In this document: piece after piece, positions 1 to 8,865 of the stretch | Layout of the letters: each line of letters begins with the position of its first letter | Position numbering within the stretch: the first letter of the stretch is position 1 | Assembly: GCA_945878575.1 (NCBI GenBank) | Contig: CAMDUB010000003.1 | Span: 42,827 to 106,826, forward strand | DNA from: Phycisphaera mikurensis NBRC 102666 | GTDB lineage: Bacteria; Planctomycetota; Phycisphaerae; Phycisphaerales; SM1A02 | Direction of reading: 5' to 3' | Length of the DNA: 64,000 bases | The notes under the pieces: generated by a model | Database searches by the model: none | The model's input: the letters and a program-made list of their open reading frames with translations, nothing else | Told to the model about the DNA's origin: nothing | Translations under genes and position numbers: made by a program

Positions 1-162
1 GCGTTCCGGTGATCATGCGTAAAGGATACGGGCTCGGGGGAAGGGTGAATCGGACAATTGTCGCCGGAGCCCCGGAGGGGTACTCGGGGTTGCTTGGGAC
101 ACACGGGGATTGTGCTGAGTAGCGGCGGGCGGACGCTCGTGGCACTCGTATCCTGACAAGAG

Positions 163-1803
163 ATGAGCGCCAAACACACCGTCGCAACGCCCGGCAATTG
201 CCCTTGCATCCTGATCATCCGTGATGGCTGGGGGATCAACCCGCACCCCAAGGAGCGCGCGGCGGACGGAACGCGGCTTGGCAAGACGCCGGTATGTGAT
301 CGGTTGGAGCGGGAGTGGCCGCACACGTTGATCAAGACGTCCGGTGAGGATGTCGGGCTGCCCATTGAGAATGGCGAGCCGGTGATGGGCAACAGCGAGG
401 TTGGGCATCAGAACATTGGCGCGGGTCGGATTGTTGACCAAGAGCTCATGCGAATCACGCGCGCGGTGCGCAGTGGTGAGTTTGCGCGCAATGAGGGCTT
501 GGTTGGTGCGTGCGCGCATGCCAAGGGGACAACGGACGATGGTCGTGCTCGCGCATTGCACATCATGGGATTGGTGAGTGGCGGGAAAGTGCACAGTGAC
601 TTTTTGCATCTTGAGACGCTTGTGCAACTTGCAAAGTCACAAGGCGTCCCCAGTGATCGCGTGTTTGTGCATGTCTTTACTGATGGGCGTGACACGGCGC
701 AACAGAGTGGTCTGCCGGTAGTTGAACGGCTCGAGGAGTTGCTCGCTCAGGCAGGCGGACGCATTGCGACGGTCATTGGTCGATACTGGGCGCTGGACCG
801 TGATTTCCGCTGGGATCGTGTGGAGCGCGCGTGGAATGCGATCATGAATCGCGCGGGAACGGTGTATGGAACCAATGCCGTGCAGGTGATGCGTGACTAT
901 TACGCAAAGCCGGTGTCGAGCAACATGTCGGGGGATGAGTTCATTCCACCAACCAGAATCCTGCGTGATGCTGGTGTGCCAACCGATGGCGACGCAGTGG
1001 TGTTCTTCAATTTCCGCGGTGATCGGCCGCGCGAACTCACTATGGCATTTGTGCTGCCGGACGAGGCGTGGTCAAAGGTGAAATCGGGTGGATTTGCGCG
1101 CGATCCGCGCCCGCATGGTTTGCACTTTGTGACCATGACGGGCTACGAACAAGGCCTGCCAGTGCGAGTGGCGTTTGAGCGCCCAGCAAAGATGCCACAC
1201 ATCATGGGTGAGTGGATTTCCAGCTTGGGCCTGACGCAATTTCGGTGCGCGGAAACCGAGAAGTTCCCACATGTGACGTTCTTCTTCAATGACTACCGCG
1301 AGGAGCCGTTTCCAGGGGAACGCCGAACATTGATTCCAAGCCCGAAGGACGTGGAAACTTACGATCAGAAGCCCGAAATGAGCGCCTACGGAGTGCGCGA
1401 TGCGGTGTTGGGGCGCATTGCGGCTGCGGATTGCGAGTCATTCATAGTGGTGAACTTTGCAAATCCGGACATGGTGGGGCACACAGGAAATCTGCAAGCG
1501 GTGATCAAGGCGTGTGAGGTGGTAGATGAATGCGTAGGGCAGATTATGGAAGCAACGCTGGCCCGAGGCGGGAGCTTGGTGATCACCGCCGACCACGGAA
1601 ATGCAGAACAGATGAAGGACCCGAAGACGGGTGAGCCACAGACAGCCCACACGAATTTCACGGTGGAGTTGTTTGTGGTGGGCGAGGCGTTCCGTGGTGT
1701 GCAACTACGGGAGGGTGGACGGCTAGCAGACATCGCGCCAACAATGTTGGCGATGATGGGCTGCGCGCAGCCGCCCGAAATGACCGGCACCAGCCTCCTG
1801 TAA
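163..1803 (+). CDS. gpmI: 2,3-bisphosphoglycerate-independent phosphoglycerate mutase
   Basis: Cytosolic glycolytic enzyme that interconverts 3-phosphoglycerate and 2-phosphoglycerate through a phosphoserine intermediate and two Mn ions. The 546-residue protein is slightly longer than the usual 510-520. Visible family motifs are an N-terminal metal Asp in IIRDGWG (D21), the nucleophilic Ser in GNSEVGHQNIG (S78), and the late metal motif ITADHGNAEQM near residue 475. The ATG at 163 is preceded by a modest AAGAG. The stop codon lies one base from the stop of the convergent lpdA gene, so there is no room for a separate terminator between them. Assignment is firm from the motifs and full-length colinearity. 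Confidence 0.97.
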   Translation: MSAKHTVATPGNCPCILIIRDGWGINPHPKERAADGTRLGKTPVCDRLEREWPHTLIKTSGEDVGLPIENGEPVMGNSEVGHQNIGAGRIVDQELMRITRAVRSGEFARNEGLVGACAHAKGTTDDGRARALHIMGLVSGGKVHSDFLHLETLVQLAKSQGVPSDRVFVHVFTDGRDTAQQSGLPVVERLEELLAQAGGRIATVIGRYWALDRDFRWDRVERAWNAIMNRAGTVYGTNAVQVMRDYYAKPVSSNMSGDEFIPPTRILRDAGVPTDGDAVVFFNFRGDRPRELTMAFVLPDEAWSKVKSGGFARDPRPHGLHFVTMTGYEQGLPVRVAFERPAKMPHIMGEWISSLGLTQFRCAETEKFPHVTFFFNDYREEPFPGERRTLIPSPKDVETYDQKPEMSAYGVRDAVLGRIAAADCESFIVVNFANPDMVGHTGNLQAVIKACEVVDECVGQIMEATLARGGSLVITADHGNAEQMKDPKTGEPQTAHTNFTVELFVVGEAFRGVQLREGGRLADIAPTMLAMMGCAQPPEMTGTSLL

Positions 1804-1804
1804 A

Positions 1805-3292
1805 TCAGCCGTGAATCATGCGGCCTTCGGCGCCAAGGGCTGCTTCGTGCATGCTCTCCGCCATCGTTGGATGGGCGTGCATCGTCGCAATGATGTCATC
1901 GACCGTTCCCTCAAGGGCCTTCGCCACGCAAATCTCGTGGATCAACTCACTGGCGTTCTCGCCAATGATGTGACCACCGAGGATCTCGCCGTACTTCTTG
2001 CTGACAATCAACTTCACCATGCCCTCCGCCGCGCCATCAGCAATAGCCTTGCCGTGACTCTTCAGGCTGTACTTGCCAACCCGGTACTCAATGCCCTTCT
2101 CTTTCGCGGCACGCTCCGTCAAACCAACGCTTGCCACTTGTGGGTTGCAGTACGTCGCACCAGGAATCGCGTCGTAGTGCACGCCAGTGGATGCGTGTCC
2201 GAACATCCGCTCGACCGCAACGACTGCTTCTTCACTGGAAACGTGCGCAAGCCATGGACCGCCAATGACGTCACCGATCGCGTAAACGCCGGCCACGCTG
2301 GTTGCGTACGTCGCCTTGTCCTTCTTCTCCATGTAGTCCGTCGAGATGTGCCCCTTGTCCGTCTTCAGACCAAGCGACGCGTCAAATAGCCCTTCAAAGC
2401 GACCTGCAACGCCAATCGCCACCAGCACGGTCTCTGCGTCGATTGTCTCGGACTTCTTGGTTGTCTGATCTTCGATCGTGACCTTCGCGCCCTTAGCCGT
2501 CTTCTCCACGGCCTTGGTCATGCAACCGAGTTTGAACTCAATGCCCTGCTTGCTGAAGATCTTCAGTGCTTCCTTGGAAATCTCATCATCCTCAACCGGC
2601 ATGATGCGATCGAGCATCTCCACCACGGTCACTTTCGTGCCGAATGCGTTATAGAAATACGCGAATTCCATGCCGATCGCGCCGCTTCCGACAATCACCA
2701 TCGACTCTGGCCGCGCTGGCAAATTCATCGCCTCGTAGCTGGAGATGATGGTCTTGCCGTCCTTTGGAGCAAACGGCAGTTCGCGCGGCGCTGCACCGGT
2801 CGCGATCAGAATCTTGTCGGCGGTGATGATCATGTCATCCTTGGAAACCGCGCCGGTTCCGCGATAGTAATCATCGTCTGCCTTGGAAACTTGAACCTTG
2901 CATGGTCCGCCCGCGGTCTTGCCCGCGATGATCTTTGCGTGTCCCTGAATATGCTCGATCTTGTTCTTCTTGAGGAGGAATCCAATACCACCATTCAGCG
3001 TGCCCGCAACATTGCGCGAACGGCCAATGACTTTGGACCAATCCAACTTGACGTTCTTTGGGTCAACCTCAAAGCCCATGTCCGCGCCGTGCTTGAATGC
3101 TTCCGTGTAGACGCTGGCCGCATGCAGCAGGGCTTTGGTTGGAATGCATCCCCAGTTCAGGCATACGCCGCCAAGCTTGGCGCGCTCGATGCACACCACT
3201 TTCTTGCCAAGTTGCGCCGCGCGAATTGCTCCGACATAGCCGCCGGGTCCGCCGCCGATCACGATGAGGTCATAATGCTTTGCGTCTGCCAT
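1805..3292 (-). CDS. lpdA: dihydrolipoyl dehydrogenase (E3)
   Basis: FAD-dependent disulfide oxidoreductase that reoxidises lipoyl groups of 2-oxoacid dehydrogenase complexes with NAD. The 495 residues show the FAD-binding GGGPGGY at 13-19, the redox pair in GGVCLNWGCIPTK (C44 and C49), a second dinucleotide fold around VGSGAIGMEF, and the C-terminal HAHPTMAE with the catalytic His near 474. It lies about 19 kb from the E1alpha-E1beta-E2 genes at 22-25.7 kb, so this complex is encoded at two loci. It probably also serves other lipoyl-dependent complexes, which is inference. It is convergent with gpmI. Confidence 0.97.
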   Translation of the reverse strand: MADAKHYDLIVIGGGPGGYVGAIRAAQLGKKVVCIERAKLGGVCLNWGCIPTKALLHAASVYTEAFKHGADMGFEVDPKNVKLDWSKVIGRSRNVAGTLNGGIGFLLKKNKIEHIQGHAKIIAGKTAGGPCKVQVSKADDDYYRGTGAVSKDDMIITADKILIATGAAPRELPFAPKDGKTIISSYEAMNLPARPESMVIVGSGAIGMEFAYFYNAFGTKVTVVEMLDRIMPVEDDEISKEALKIFSKQGIEFKLGCMTKAVEKTAKGAKVTIEDQTTKKSETIDAETVLVAIGVAGRFEGLFDASLGLKTDKGHISTDYMEKKDKATYATSVAGVYAIGDVIGGPWLAHVSSEEAVVAVERMFGHASTGVHYDAIPGATYCNPQVASVGLTERAAKEKGIEYRVGKYSLKSHGKAIADGAAEGMVKLIVSKKYGEILGGHIIGENASELIHEICVAKALEGTVDDIIATMHAHPTMAESMHEAALGAEGRMIHG

Positions 3293-3440
3293 GGGTCAGT
3301 TCCTCGTGTAGGTAAATGCAGGTGAAGGTTGCACATCGTAGGGATCTCCGGCGCGGCGCGACCGCCCCCGCCCGCCCAACAGCGTGGTGAACCATCCCTG
3401 AAACCCTACCCCCTGCCATTCGAGCGGAAATCTGCCTTTT

Positions 3441-3456
3441 TGCTAGTATCCGACCG
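3441..3456 (+). promoter_or_regulatory. candidate extended -10 promoter
   Basis: The sequence TGCTAGTAT at 3441-3449 fits an extended -10 element (TGn followed by TAnnAT-like hexamer), placed about 20 bases before the TTG start at 3471. No convincing -35 hexamer is seen, as expected for the extended class. It would give a very short leader containing AGGA at 3461-3464 as the ribosome binding site. Assigned by eye only. Confidence 0.35.
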
Positions 3457-3470
3457 CTTCAGGACCCCCC

Positions 3471-4253
3471 TTGCGAACCGCCATCATTAGTGACATCCAC
3501 TCGAACCTGTCCGCCCTCGAAGCGGTCCTGGCCGACATTGAGCAGCGCAAAGTGCAACGCATCATTTGCCTCGGCGATTTGATCGGCTACGGTCCAGACC
3601 CGGTTGCCTGTGCCGACCTCGTTGCTGAACGCTGCGAATGGTCGCTTCTCGGGAATCACGATTTTGGCGTCCTGTATGAGCCAACCAACTTCAACTCTGC
3701 TGCAGAGCAGGCTGCTTACTGGACTCGTCGCCAGTTTGAAGCCGCCGCAAAAGAAGACACCATTGCCGGCGAACGCCGCTGGAACTTTCTTGGTCACCTC
3801 AAGGTGCGCGTCAACGACAACAATTACCTCTGCGTACACGGATCGCCCCGAAGGCCGATCAATGAGTACCTCTTCCCCGACGATGCGATCAACAATCCGC
3901 ATAAGTTGGAGAGCATCTTTGGTCGCTTCGACCGTATGTGCTTGGTGGGTCACACGCACCACCCAGGAGTGTTCACTGAGGATCAAGAGTTCTGGAAGCC
4001 TGACGAACTGCCAGATCGGACTTTCAACGTTGATCCCGTGCAAAAGGCGATCATCAATCCCGGCTCCGTTGGGCAGCCACGCGATGGCGATCCGCGCGCC
4101 TCATATGCCATCCTCGACACCGATGCTGGCGAGGACAAGCACCGCATCGAGTTTCACCGACTTCCGTACGACATCGACATTACCGTTGCCAAGATCCATG
4201 CGATCCCTGAGCTCCACGACTGGCTCGGCGACCGACTGCTTGAAGGGCGCTGA
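3471..4253 (+). CDS. metallophosphoesterase (calcineurin-like)
   Basis: Predicted cytosolic dinuclear-metal phosphoesterase of 260 residues. The metal-binding signature of the superfamily is complete: SDIHSN (residues 7-12), GDLIGYGPDP (about 35-44), GNHD (about 61-64) and the late GHTHHPG. The GYGPDP wording is typical of a large bacterial subgroup whose substrate is not known; a phosphodiesterase or protein phosphatase role cannot be told apart from sequence. The start is TTG at 3471, supported by AGGA seven bases upstream and by the family N-terminus beginning directly before SDIHSN. yidC follows on the same strand after 66 bases. Confidence 0.9.
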   Translation: MRTAIISDIHSNLSALEAVLADIEQRKVQRIICLGDLIGYGPDPVACADLVAERCEWSLLGNHDFGVLYEPTNFNSAAEQAAYWTRRQFEAAAKEDTIAGERRWNFLGHLKVRVNDNNYLCVHGSPRRPINEYLFPDDAINNPHKLESIFGRFDRMCLVGHTHHPGVFTEDQEFWKPDELPDRTFNVDPVQKAIINPGSVGQPRDGDPRASYAILDTDAGEDKHRIEFHRLPYDIDITVAKIHAIPELHDWLGDRLLEGR

Positions 4254-4319
4254 GGCCCGGCTGTATGGCCGGCATCGCATCCCGACCAACGCGCCGAGCG
4301 CGTTACTGAACTGAACACT

Positions 4320-6542
4320 ATGAACAGTAATTCTCCGGCCTCCCGGAAGCAATCCGTCTTCAACGTCCGCCGATTCCTGCTCACCGCTGCCTTGATTGCG
4401 GTGGTCGCTGGCATCGCAGGCATCATCATCACTGGTCGGAATGGCGGCAGCGGTCCGGTTGCCACGCCAAGTACCGACGCCAATGCATCGGCGAACGCGG
4501 TTGCACCGAGCACCGCTGCAACCACGGCGACTCCGGGTGCCCAGCCCACCGCTACTCAGCCAACCACCGCCACAACTGCGGCGGCCCCCGCTATCGTCAA
4601 ACCCGCGACCGATGAACTGGCGTGGGTCGCGGCCGCGCCTGGTTCGCCCACCGAAAAGGCGACGCCTATCGGTTCGCTCGACGCCAAGGTCGCGCAATTC
4701 CAGCTGCAACTCACCGCGCGCGGCGCAGGTATTTCTGAAATCATCTTTAGCGAGCTGTGGCAAACCGCTCGCGACGCGGCCAGTGCACGCACTGGTACGC
4801 CGCCCACTGAAGGTCAATACGTGTTGACCGCGCCAGGAAAGTTGCAAGGCTTCAGTGTTCCGCTCCTCTCCGCGCGTGTCCTCGACGTAGACGGTCGGCA
4901 AATTCGCGTCGACGGCAATGTCTGGCGAGAAACCGCGCCGGGAACATTCGTCACAGAGATTTCTGACGGTACCGGCGCACTGCAACTGCGCGCCACCCGC
5001 CGATGGGTGGTAGAGCCAGGCTCCTACGACCTCCGCTGCGAGCAGCGCGTCGAGAACCTTGCATCCACGCCTCACGTCATCCGTTGGATTCAGTTTGGAC
5101 CAACGAATCTCGCCCGCGATCCGAATGACTCGGTCGACCCGCGTCGTTTCCAGTCGGGTTACTTGATGTCGAAGGAACGTGATCCTGGTCAACAGACCGT
5201 CATCGTTCACGATGCAACCATCGACCAGTCCAAGTTGGTCACCCAAGTTGAAGGCGGAGATGTTGTGGTTTGGCCAACTGAACGGCAAACCCAGGAGCGC
5301 TACGGACTATCGTGGTTTGGTGCTACAAATCGCTACTTTGCACTTGCCGTCCATGCGCCCTACGCGGCACCTGGCTCAACAGTAAAGACCATTGCCCCTG
5401 CCATTGCCAGTGTCGCCGCGCAAGTCGGCGATGGCATGCATAATGGAATTCCCGAGAAGGTGATCTTCACCACGTGCTCAAGCGATGCGCTGACTGTTGC
5501 GCCCGGCGCAAGTGCCGCATTCGACATCGGTGTCTTTGCGGGACCGCTGGAGCGTTCAATGTTGACCACCATGCAGCCATATGCGGCGCTCAATATGCAG
5601 GGACTGATCCTGTACCTGATGAGTGGCTGCTGCAACTTCTGCACGTTTGCGTGGCTTGCTGATTTTCTCGTGTGGTTCCTTGCATTCCTTCACAACTACG
5701 TGGTCTTTGACTGGGGCTTGGCCATCATTGCACTGGTAGTGGTGGTGCGCGGTTTGCTGCACCCACTCACGCGACGTTCGCAGATTTCCATGCAACGGGT
5801 GACCAAGCAAATGGCTTCCATCAAGCCGGAGATTGATCTACTCCAGAAGCGCTACAAAGAAGATCCAAAGAAACTGCAAGAAGAAACCATTCGTCTGTAC
5901 CGTGAAAAGGGCGTCAATCCGCTTGGTTGTGCTGGCGGCATGGTTCCAACCTTCCTGCAGATGCCGATTTGGATCGCCCTATACGCCGTCTTGTATTTCG
6001 CATTCGAACTGCGTCAACAGCCTGCGTTCTTTGGCATCTTCCAGAAGATGGGTGGCTGGCCATTCTTGAGCGACCTGAGCGCACAAGATCGATTCATCTC
6101 GCTGCCGTTCGAAGCGAACCTGTACATCGCCACGGTCGACTCGATCAACTTGATCCCTATCTTGATGGGCGTGGTCTTCTTCATCCAGCAGAAGTACATG
6201 ACCCCGCCACCCACGGCGACTCAGACGCCCGAACAAGAGCAACAGCAGAAGATGATGAAGTGGATGATGGTCATCCTCTTCCCGGTCATGCTCTACACCG
6301 CGCCGAGTGGTCTCACCTTGTACATCGCCACCAGCACGCTGGTTGGTATCTATGAAAGCATCCGCGTGAAGGCTGAAGTGGCCAAGATGGACTTCAGCAA
6401 GCCACAAACCGCGAAGAATGGCTGGTTACAGAAGGCCTACAGCAACGCCATGAAACGTGCGCAAGATGTGCAGCAGAAGTCACAGAAGCGGGCGCAGGCG
6501 AGTGCGACCAAGGCGCCAAGTAAAAAGTTCCGCGATAAGTGA
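4320..6542 (+). CDS. yidC: membrane protein insertase YidC
   Basis: Inserts and folds inner-membrane proteins, alone or with SecYEG. The 740-residue protein has an N-terminal membrane anchor (about residues 19-40), a Thr/Ala/Pro-rich linker, a large periplasmic beta-sandwich region (about 85-400) and the conserved C-terminal insertase core (about 430-690) with PLTRRSQISMQRVTKQM, LGCAGGMVPTFLQMPIWIAL and the final hydrophobic hairpin. The C-terminus is strongly basic, as is usual for ribosome contact. It is longer than E. coli YidC (about 548) because of the linker and periplasmic parts. An unusual Cys cluster (SGCCNFC) sits just before the first core helix. It is followed closely by mnmE, a frequent neighbour of yidC in bacteria. 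Confidence 0.95.
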   Translation: MNSNSPASRKQSVFNVRRFLLTAALIAVVAGIAGIIITGRNGGSGPVATPSTDANASANAVAPSTAATTATPGAQPTATQPTTATTAAAPAIVKPATDELAWVAAAPGSPTEKATPIGSLDAKVAQFQLQLTARGAGISEIIFSELWQTARDAASARTGTPPTEGQYVLTAPGKLQGFSVPLLSARVLDVDGRQIRVDGNVWRETAPGTFVTEISDGTGALQLRATRRWVVEPGSYDLRCEQRVENLASTPHVIRWIQFGPTNLARDPNDSVDPRRFQSGYLMSKERDPGQQTVIVHDATIDQSKLVTQVEGGDVVVWPTERQTQERYGLSWFGATNRYFALAVHAPYAAPGSTVKTIAPAIASVAAQVGDGMHNGIPEKVIFTTCSSDALTVAPGASAAFDIGVFAGPLERSMLTTMQPYAALNMQGLILYLMSGCCNFCTFAWLADFLVWFLAFLHNYVVFDWGLAIIALVVVVRGLLHPLTRRSQISMQRVTKQMASIKPEIDLLQKRYKEDPKKLQEETIRLYREKGVNPLGCAGGMVPTFLQMPIWIALYAVLYFAFELRQQPAFFGIFQKMGGWPFLSDLSAQDRFISLPFEANLYIATVDSINLIPILMGVVFFIQQKYMTPPPTATQTPEQEQQQKMMKWMMVILFPVMLYTAPSGLTLYIATSTLVGIYESIRVKAEVAKMDFSKPQTAKNGWLQKAYSNAMKRAQDVQQKSQKRAQASATKAPSKKFRDK

Positions 6543-6554
6543 TCTGATCACGGC

Positions 6555-7913
6555 ATGGACAACCAAAGCGTCATCCTCGCCGTCGCAAGTCCTCCGGGAA
6601 GTGCGATGCGCGGGATTGTCCGTGCCAGTGGTGCCGATGCATGCCAGGTGTTGTGGAACGCCATGGATCCAGACTGCCATGGAAGCGTGGCGGTTCGTGC
6701 GCGCGCACGTGGCGTACATGTAGTGCGCTTACGTGACCCATTCATACCAGCGCTCGCCATGGTCATGCCTGGTCCAGCCAGCGCCACTGGCGAAGACTGC
6801 GCCGAGATTCACACCGTTGGCAATCCATTCGTACTTGAACGAATCATCGCTACCGTGATCGCGCACTCGGATGGGGCGGCACGGCGTGCGCACCCGGGCG
6901 AATTCAGTGTGCGTGCGGTCTTGTCGGGTCGTATGCCGATTGCCTCCGCGGAGCGCGTCGCTGCAGCAATCATGGCTGAAACCGATGCACAACTTGCCGC
7001 GGCATCCATGCTTCAAGTCAACACCGCGGAGCAATCCTCGGCCCGTGATACGGATGAAATCGCCACGCTTTTGGCGCTCGTTGAGGCCGGCATTGACTTT
7101 ACCGATCAAGAAGATGTGGTGGCCATTGCGCGGCCTGCATTGGAAGAACGTGTCCGTGCTGTGCGTGACAGAATTCGTGCGCGCTGTGCGACGTCTGCCG
7201 GTGCAGAATCAGCGCAACGAGCCGCACGTGTGGTACTTACTGGCGCACCAAACGCCGGTAAGAGCTCGCTCTTCAATGTGCTGCTGCAGCACAGGCGCGT
7301 GGTCGAAAGTGCACACCGCGGAACAACCCGCGATGCCATTGAGCACGCATGTTCGCTGCCAGGTGGTATTGAAGTGATCTTGGTGGACGCGCCGGGCATT
7401 GATGATGCAATTCATGATGTTGATGTTCTGATGCAAGCGCGTGCTCATGATGCGATCAATCGCGCGGACATCATTCTGGTATGCCAACCCAGTAGCAATG
7501 ACGAATTCGCCCGTGCCGATGAATCACCACTCATTCATGGCGCGCGCGGGATAATCATCAACGTTCGAACCAAGTGCGATGCGCTTGGCACTGCAAGTGC
7601 CACGAATGCTGCTGACGTCATATCCACCAGCGCACATACCGGGGTTGGAATTGTCGAACTCCGCGCCGCCATCGCCCGCACTATCAGTACACGTGCGCCG
7701 CGTAATGCCCATGAATTCACACTGGGTGTGGCGCGTGTGGCACTACTGCAGGAGGCGGCGGACTCACTCGACGACATGCTGATCATCGACGCGCCAGAAC
7801 TCGTTGCCGCCGCGCTTCGAACTGCGCTCGACCGACTCGGCGAGGTGTCTGGCGCCATCCCGCCCGACGATGTCCTGGGGAGGCTGTTCTCGAGTTTCTG
7901 TATTGGGAAATGA
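6555..7913 (+). CDS. mnmE: tRNA uridine-5-carboxymethylaminomethyl modification GTPase MnmE
   Basis: GTPase that acts with MnmG to install the cmnm5 group on the wobble uridine of certain tRNAs. The 452 residues contain the N-terminal folate-binding domain (about 1-120), a helical domain split by the G domain, the P-loop TGAPNAGKSSLF (about 229-240), the TTRD switch, DAPG (about 278-281), and the canonical C-terminal FCIGK whose Cys is required for modification. It begins 12 bases after yidC and probably shares its transcript. No mnmG is in the window. Confidence 0.96.
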   Translation: MDNQSVILAVASPPGSAMRGIVRASGADACQVLWNAMDPDCHGSVAVRARARGVHVVRLRDPFIPALAMVMPGPASATGEDCAEIHTVGNPFVLERIIATVIAHSDGAARRAHPGEFSVRAVLSGRMPIASAERVAAAIMAETDAQLAAASMLQVNTAEQSSARDTDEIATLLALVEAGIDFTDQEDVVAIARPALEERVRAVRDRIRARCATSAGAESAQRAARVVLTGAPNAGKSSLFNVLLQHRRVVESAHRGTTRDAIEHACSLPGGIEVILVDAPGIDDAIHDVDVLMQARAHDAINRADIILVCQPSSNDEFARADESPLIHGARGIIINVRTKCDALGTASATNAADVISTSAHTGVGIVELRAAIARTISTRAPRNAHEFTLGVARVALLQEAADSLDDMLIIDAPELVAAALRTALDRLGEVSGAIPPDDVLGRLFSSFCIGK

Positions 7914-7932
7914 GCTTCTTGCACCCGCTGCA

Positions 7933-8382
7933 ATGTTCCCGCACAGTAGCCTTCTGCGCGTGCAAGGCTCCATTGACATCCGTGTCCGATACTGTGAATG
8001 CGACCCCATGGGAGTGGTTCATCACACCGTCTATCCAGTGTGGTTTGAGATGGGACGCACTGAACTTCTGAGGTCTACCGGACGCACTTACCGCGACATG
8101 GAGGCGCAGAACATGCTCTTGGCGGTCGTCAAGCTTGAAGTGGTCTACAAGCAGCCCGCCCGCTATGACGAGGTGGTGCAACTCCGTACCACCTTGGCCC
8201 GTGTTGGTGCAGTGAAGGTGGAACACACCTATGAAATATGGCGTGATGACGTGTTACTTGTTGCAGGCGCAACAACGCTTGCGTGCATCGATCGAAACGG
8301 TCGCGCTCAAGCCATTCCGGATGGTGTACTCACGATTCCCGTGGACCAAGCGATGAAGGCGAACGCCCCAAGTGGATCTTGA
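7933..8382 (+). CDS. acyl-CoA thioesterase, hot-dog fold (YbgC/4HBT type)
   Basis: Probable thioesterase of 149 residues cleaving an acyl-CoA or related thioester. The signature region VRYCECDPMGVVHHTVY, with the catalytic Asp at about residue 24, is the YbgC/4-hydroxybenzoyl-CoA thioesterase motif. The frame is open further upstream, but the ATG at 7933 leaves the conserved IDIRVRYCECD about 14 residues from the N-terminus, as in relatives; an earlier start would overlap mnmE. The 3' end overlaps the convergent dciA-like gene by 53 bases. In some bacteria YbgC sits by tol-pal; no tol-pal gene is here, so the physiological substrate is open. Confidence 0.88.
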   Translation: MFPHSSLLRVQGSIDIRVRYCECDPMGVVHHTVYPVWFEMGRTELLRSTGRTYRDMEAQNMLLAVVKLEVVYKQPARYDEVVQLRTTLARVGAVKVEHTYEIWRDDVLLVAGATTLACIDRNGRAQAIPDGVLTIPVDQAMKANAPSGS

Positions 8383-8809
8383 CGCGTAGACCGGGAATCT
8401 GCATTACCCGGCGAAGCTCCGTCAGCGCTCCGGCACGAAGCGCGCGGTCCACAGCAAACGAAGCGGGCGAACTACTCACCCCCACCACGATCTGCATTGG
8501 GCTCACCGACTCGATCCAAGTTTCGTCAATCAATTGTGCCGGCATCGCTGCGCGCCATGCTTCTGCTGCACTCCCGCTTCGTTCCACATCACGCTTCGCT
8601 TGTCGGGCAATATCACCAACCATGCGGCTGATTGAGACATCCTTATCACGGAACGCGCGTCGCTCACACATGCGCTGTGTTCGCAGGATGGATGGGTCAA
8701 CGGGTACGGGCGTTTTGCTTGCTTCCGCTGGCGCCGCGCCTGCACGTTCGGGCCCCACTTGGCTGCCCGAACCCGTTGCGCCCCTTGAATTTGTCGACCG
8801 CTTCGCCAT
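8330..8809 (-). CDS. DciA-like protein (DUF721 family)
   Basis: A 159-residue protein whose C-terminal half reads as the DUF721/DciA domain: a Trp-containing helix (EAWRAAMPAQLIDETWIE), a strand with SPMQIVVGVSSSPASFAVD, and a closing ALTELRRVMQIPGLRVKIHL. DciA is the predicted ancestral loader of the replicative helicase DnaB in bacteria lacking DnaC or DnaI. The N-terminal 45 residues are Ser/Pro/Ala-rich and probably disordered. The gene is convergent with, and overlaps by 53 bases, the thioesterase, and is divergent from the ABC ATPase. The family call rests on pattern recognition, and the helicase-loading role is inferred from the family. Confidence 0.72.
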   Translation of the reverse strand: MAKRSTNSRGATGSGSQVGPERAGAAPAEASKTPVPVDPSILRTQRMCERRAFRDKDVSISRMVGDIARQAKRDVERSGSAAEAWRAAMPAQLIDETWIESVSPMQIVVGVSSSPASFAVDRALRAGALTELRRVMQIPGLRVKIHLGRSPSSLGPRES

Positions 8810-8865
8810 GAAATTGCATCGTAGTTTGTAGGTGCATGTTTCTGAGTGGGTATCGTGCTTGGTCT

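Noticed and set aside
13..627. Minus-strand open frame at the window start
   Set aside because: Covers the 5' end of gpmI on the other strand and resembles no protein.
4101..5288. Minus-strand open frame of 395 codons
   Set aside because: Antisense to yidC, low-complexity Arg/Gly-rich translation, no start signal.
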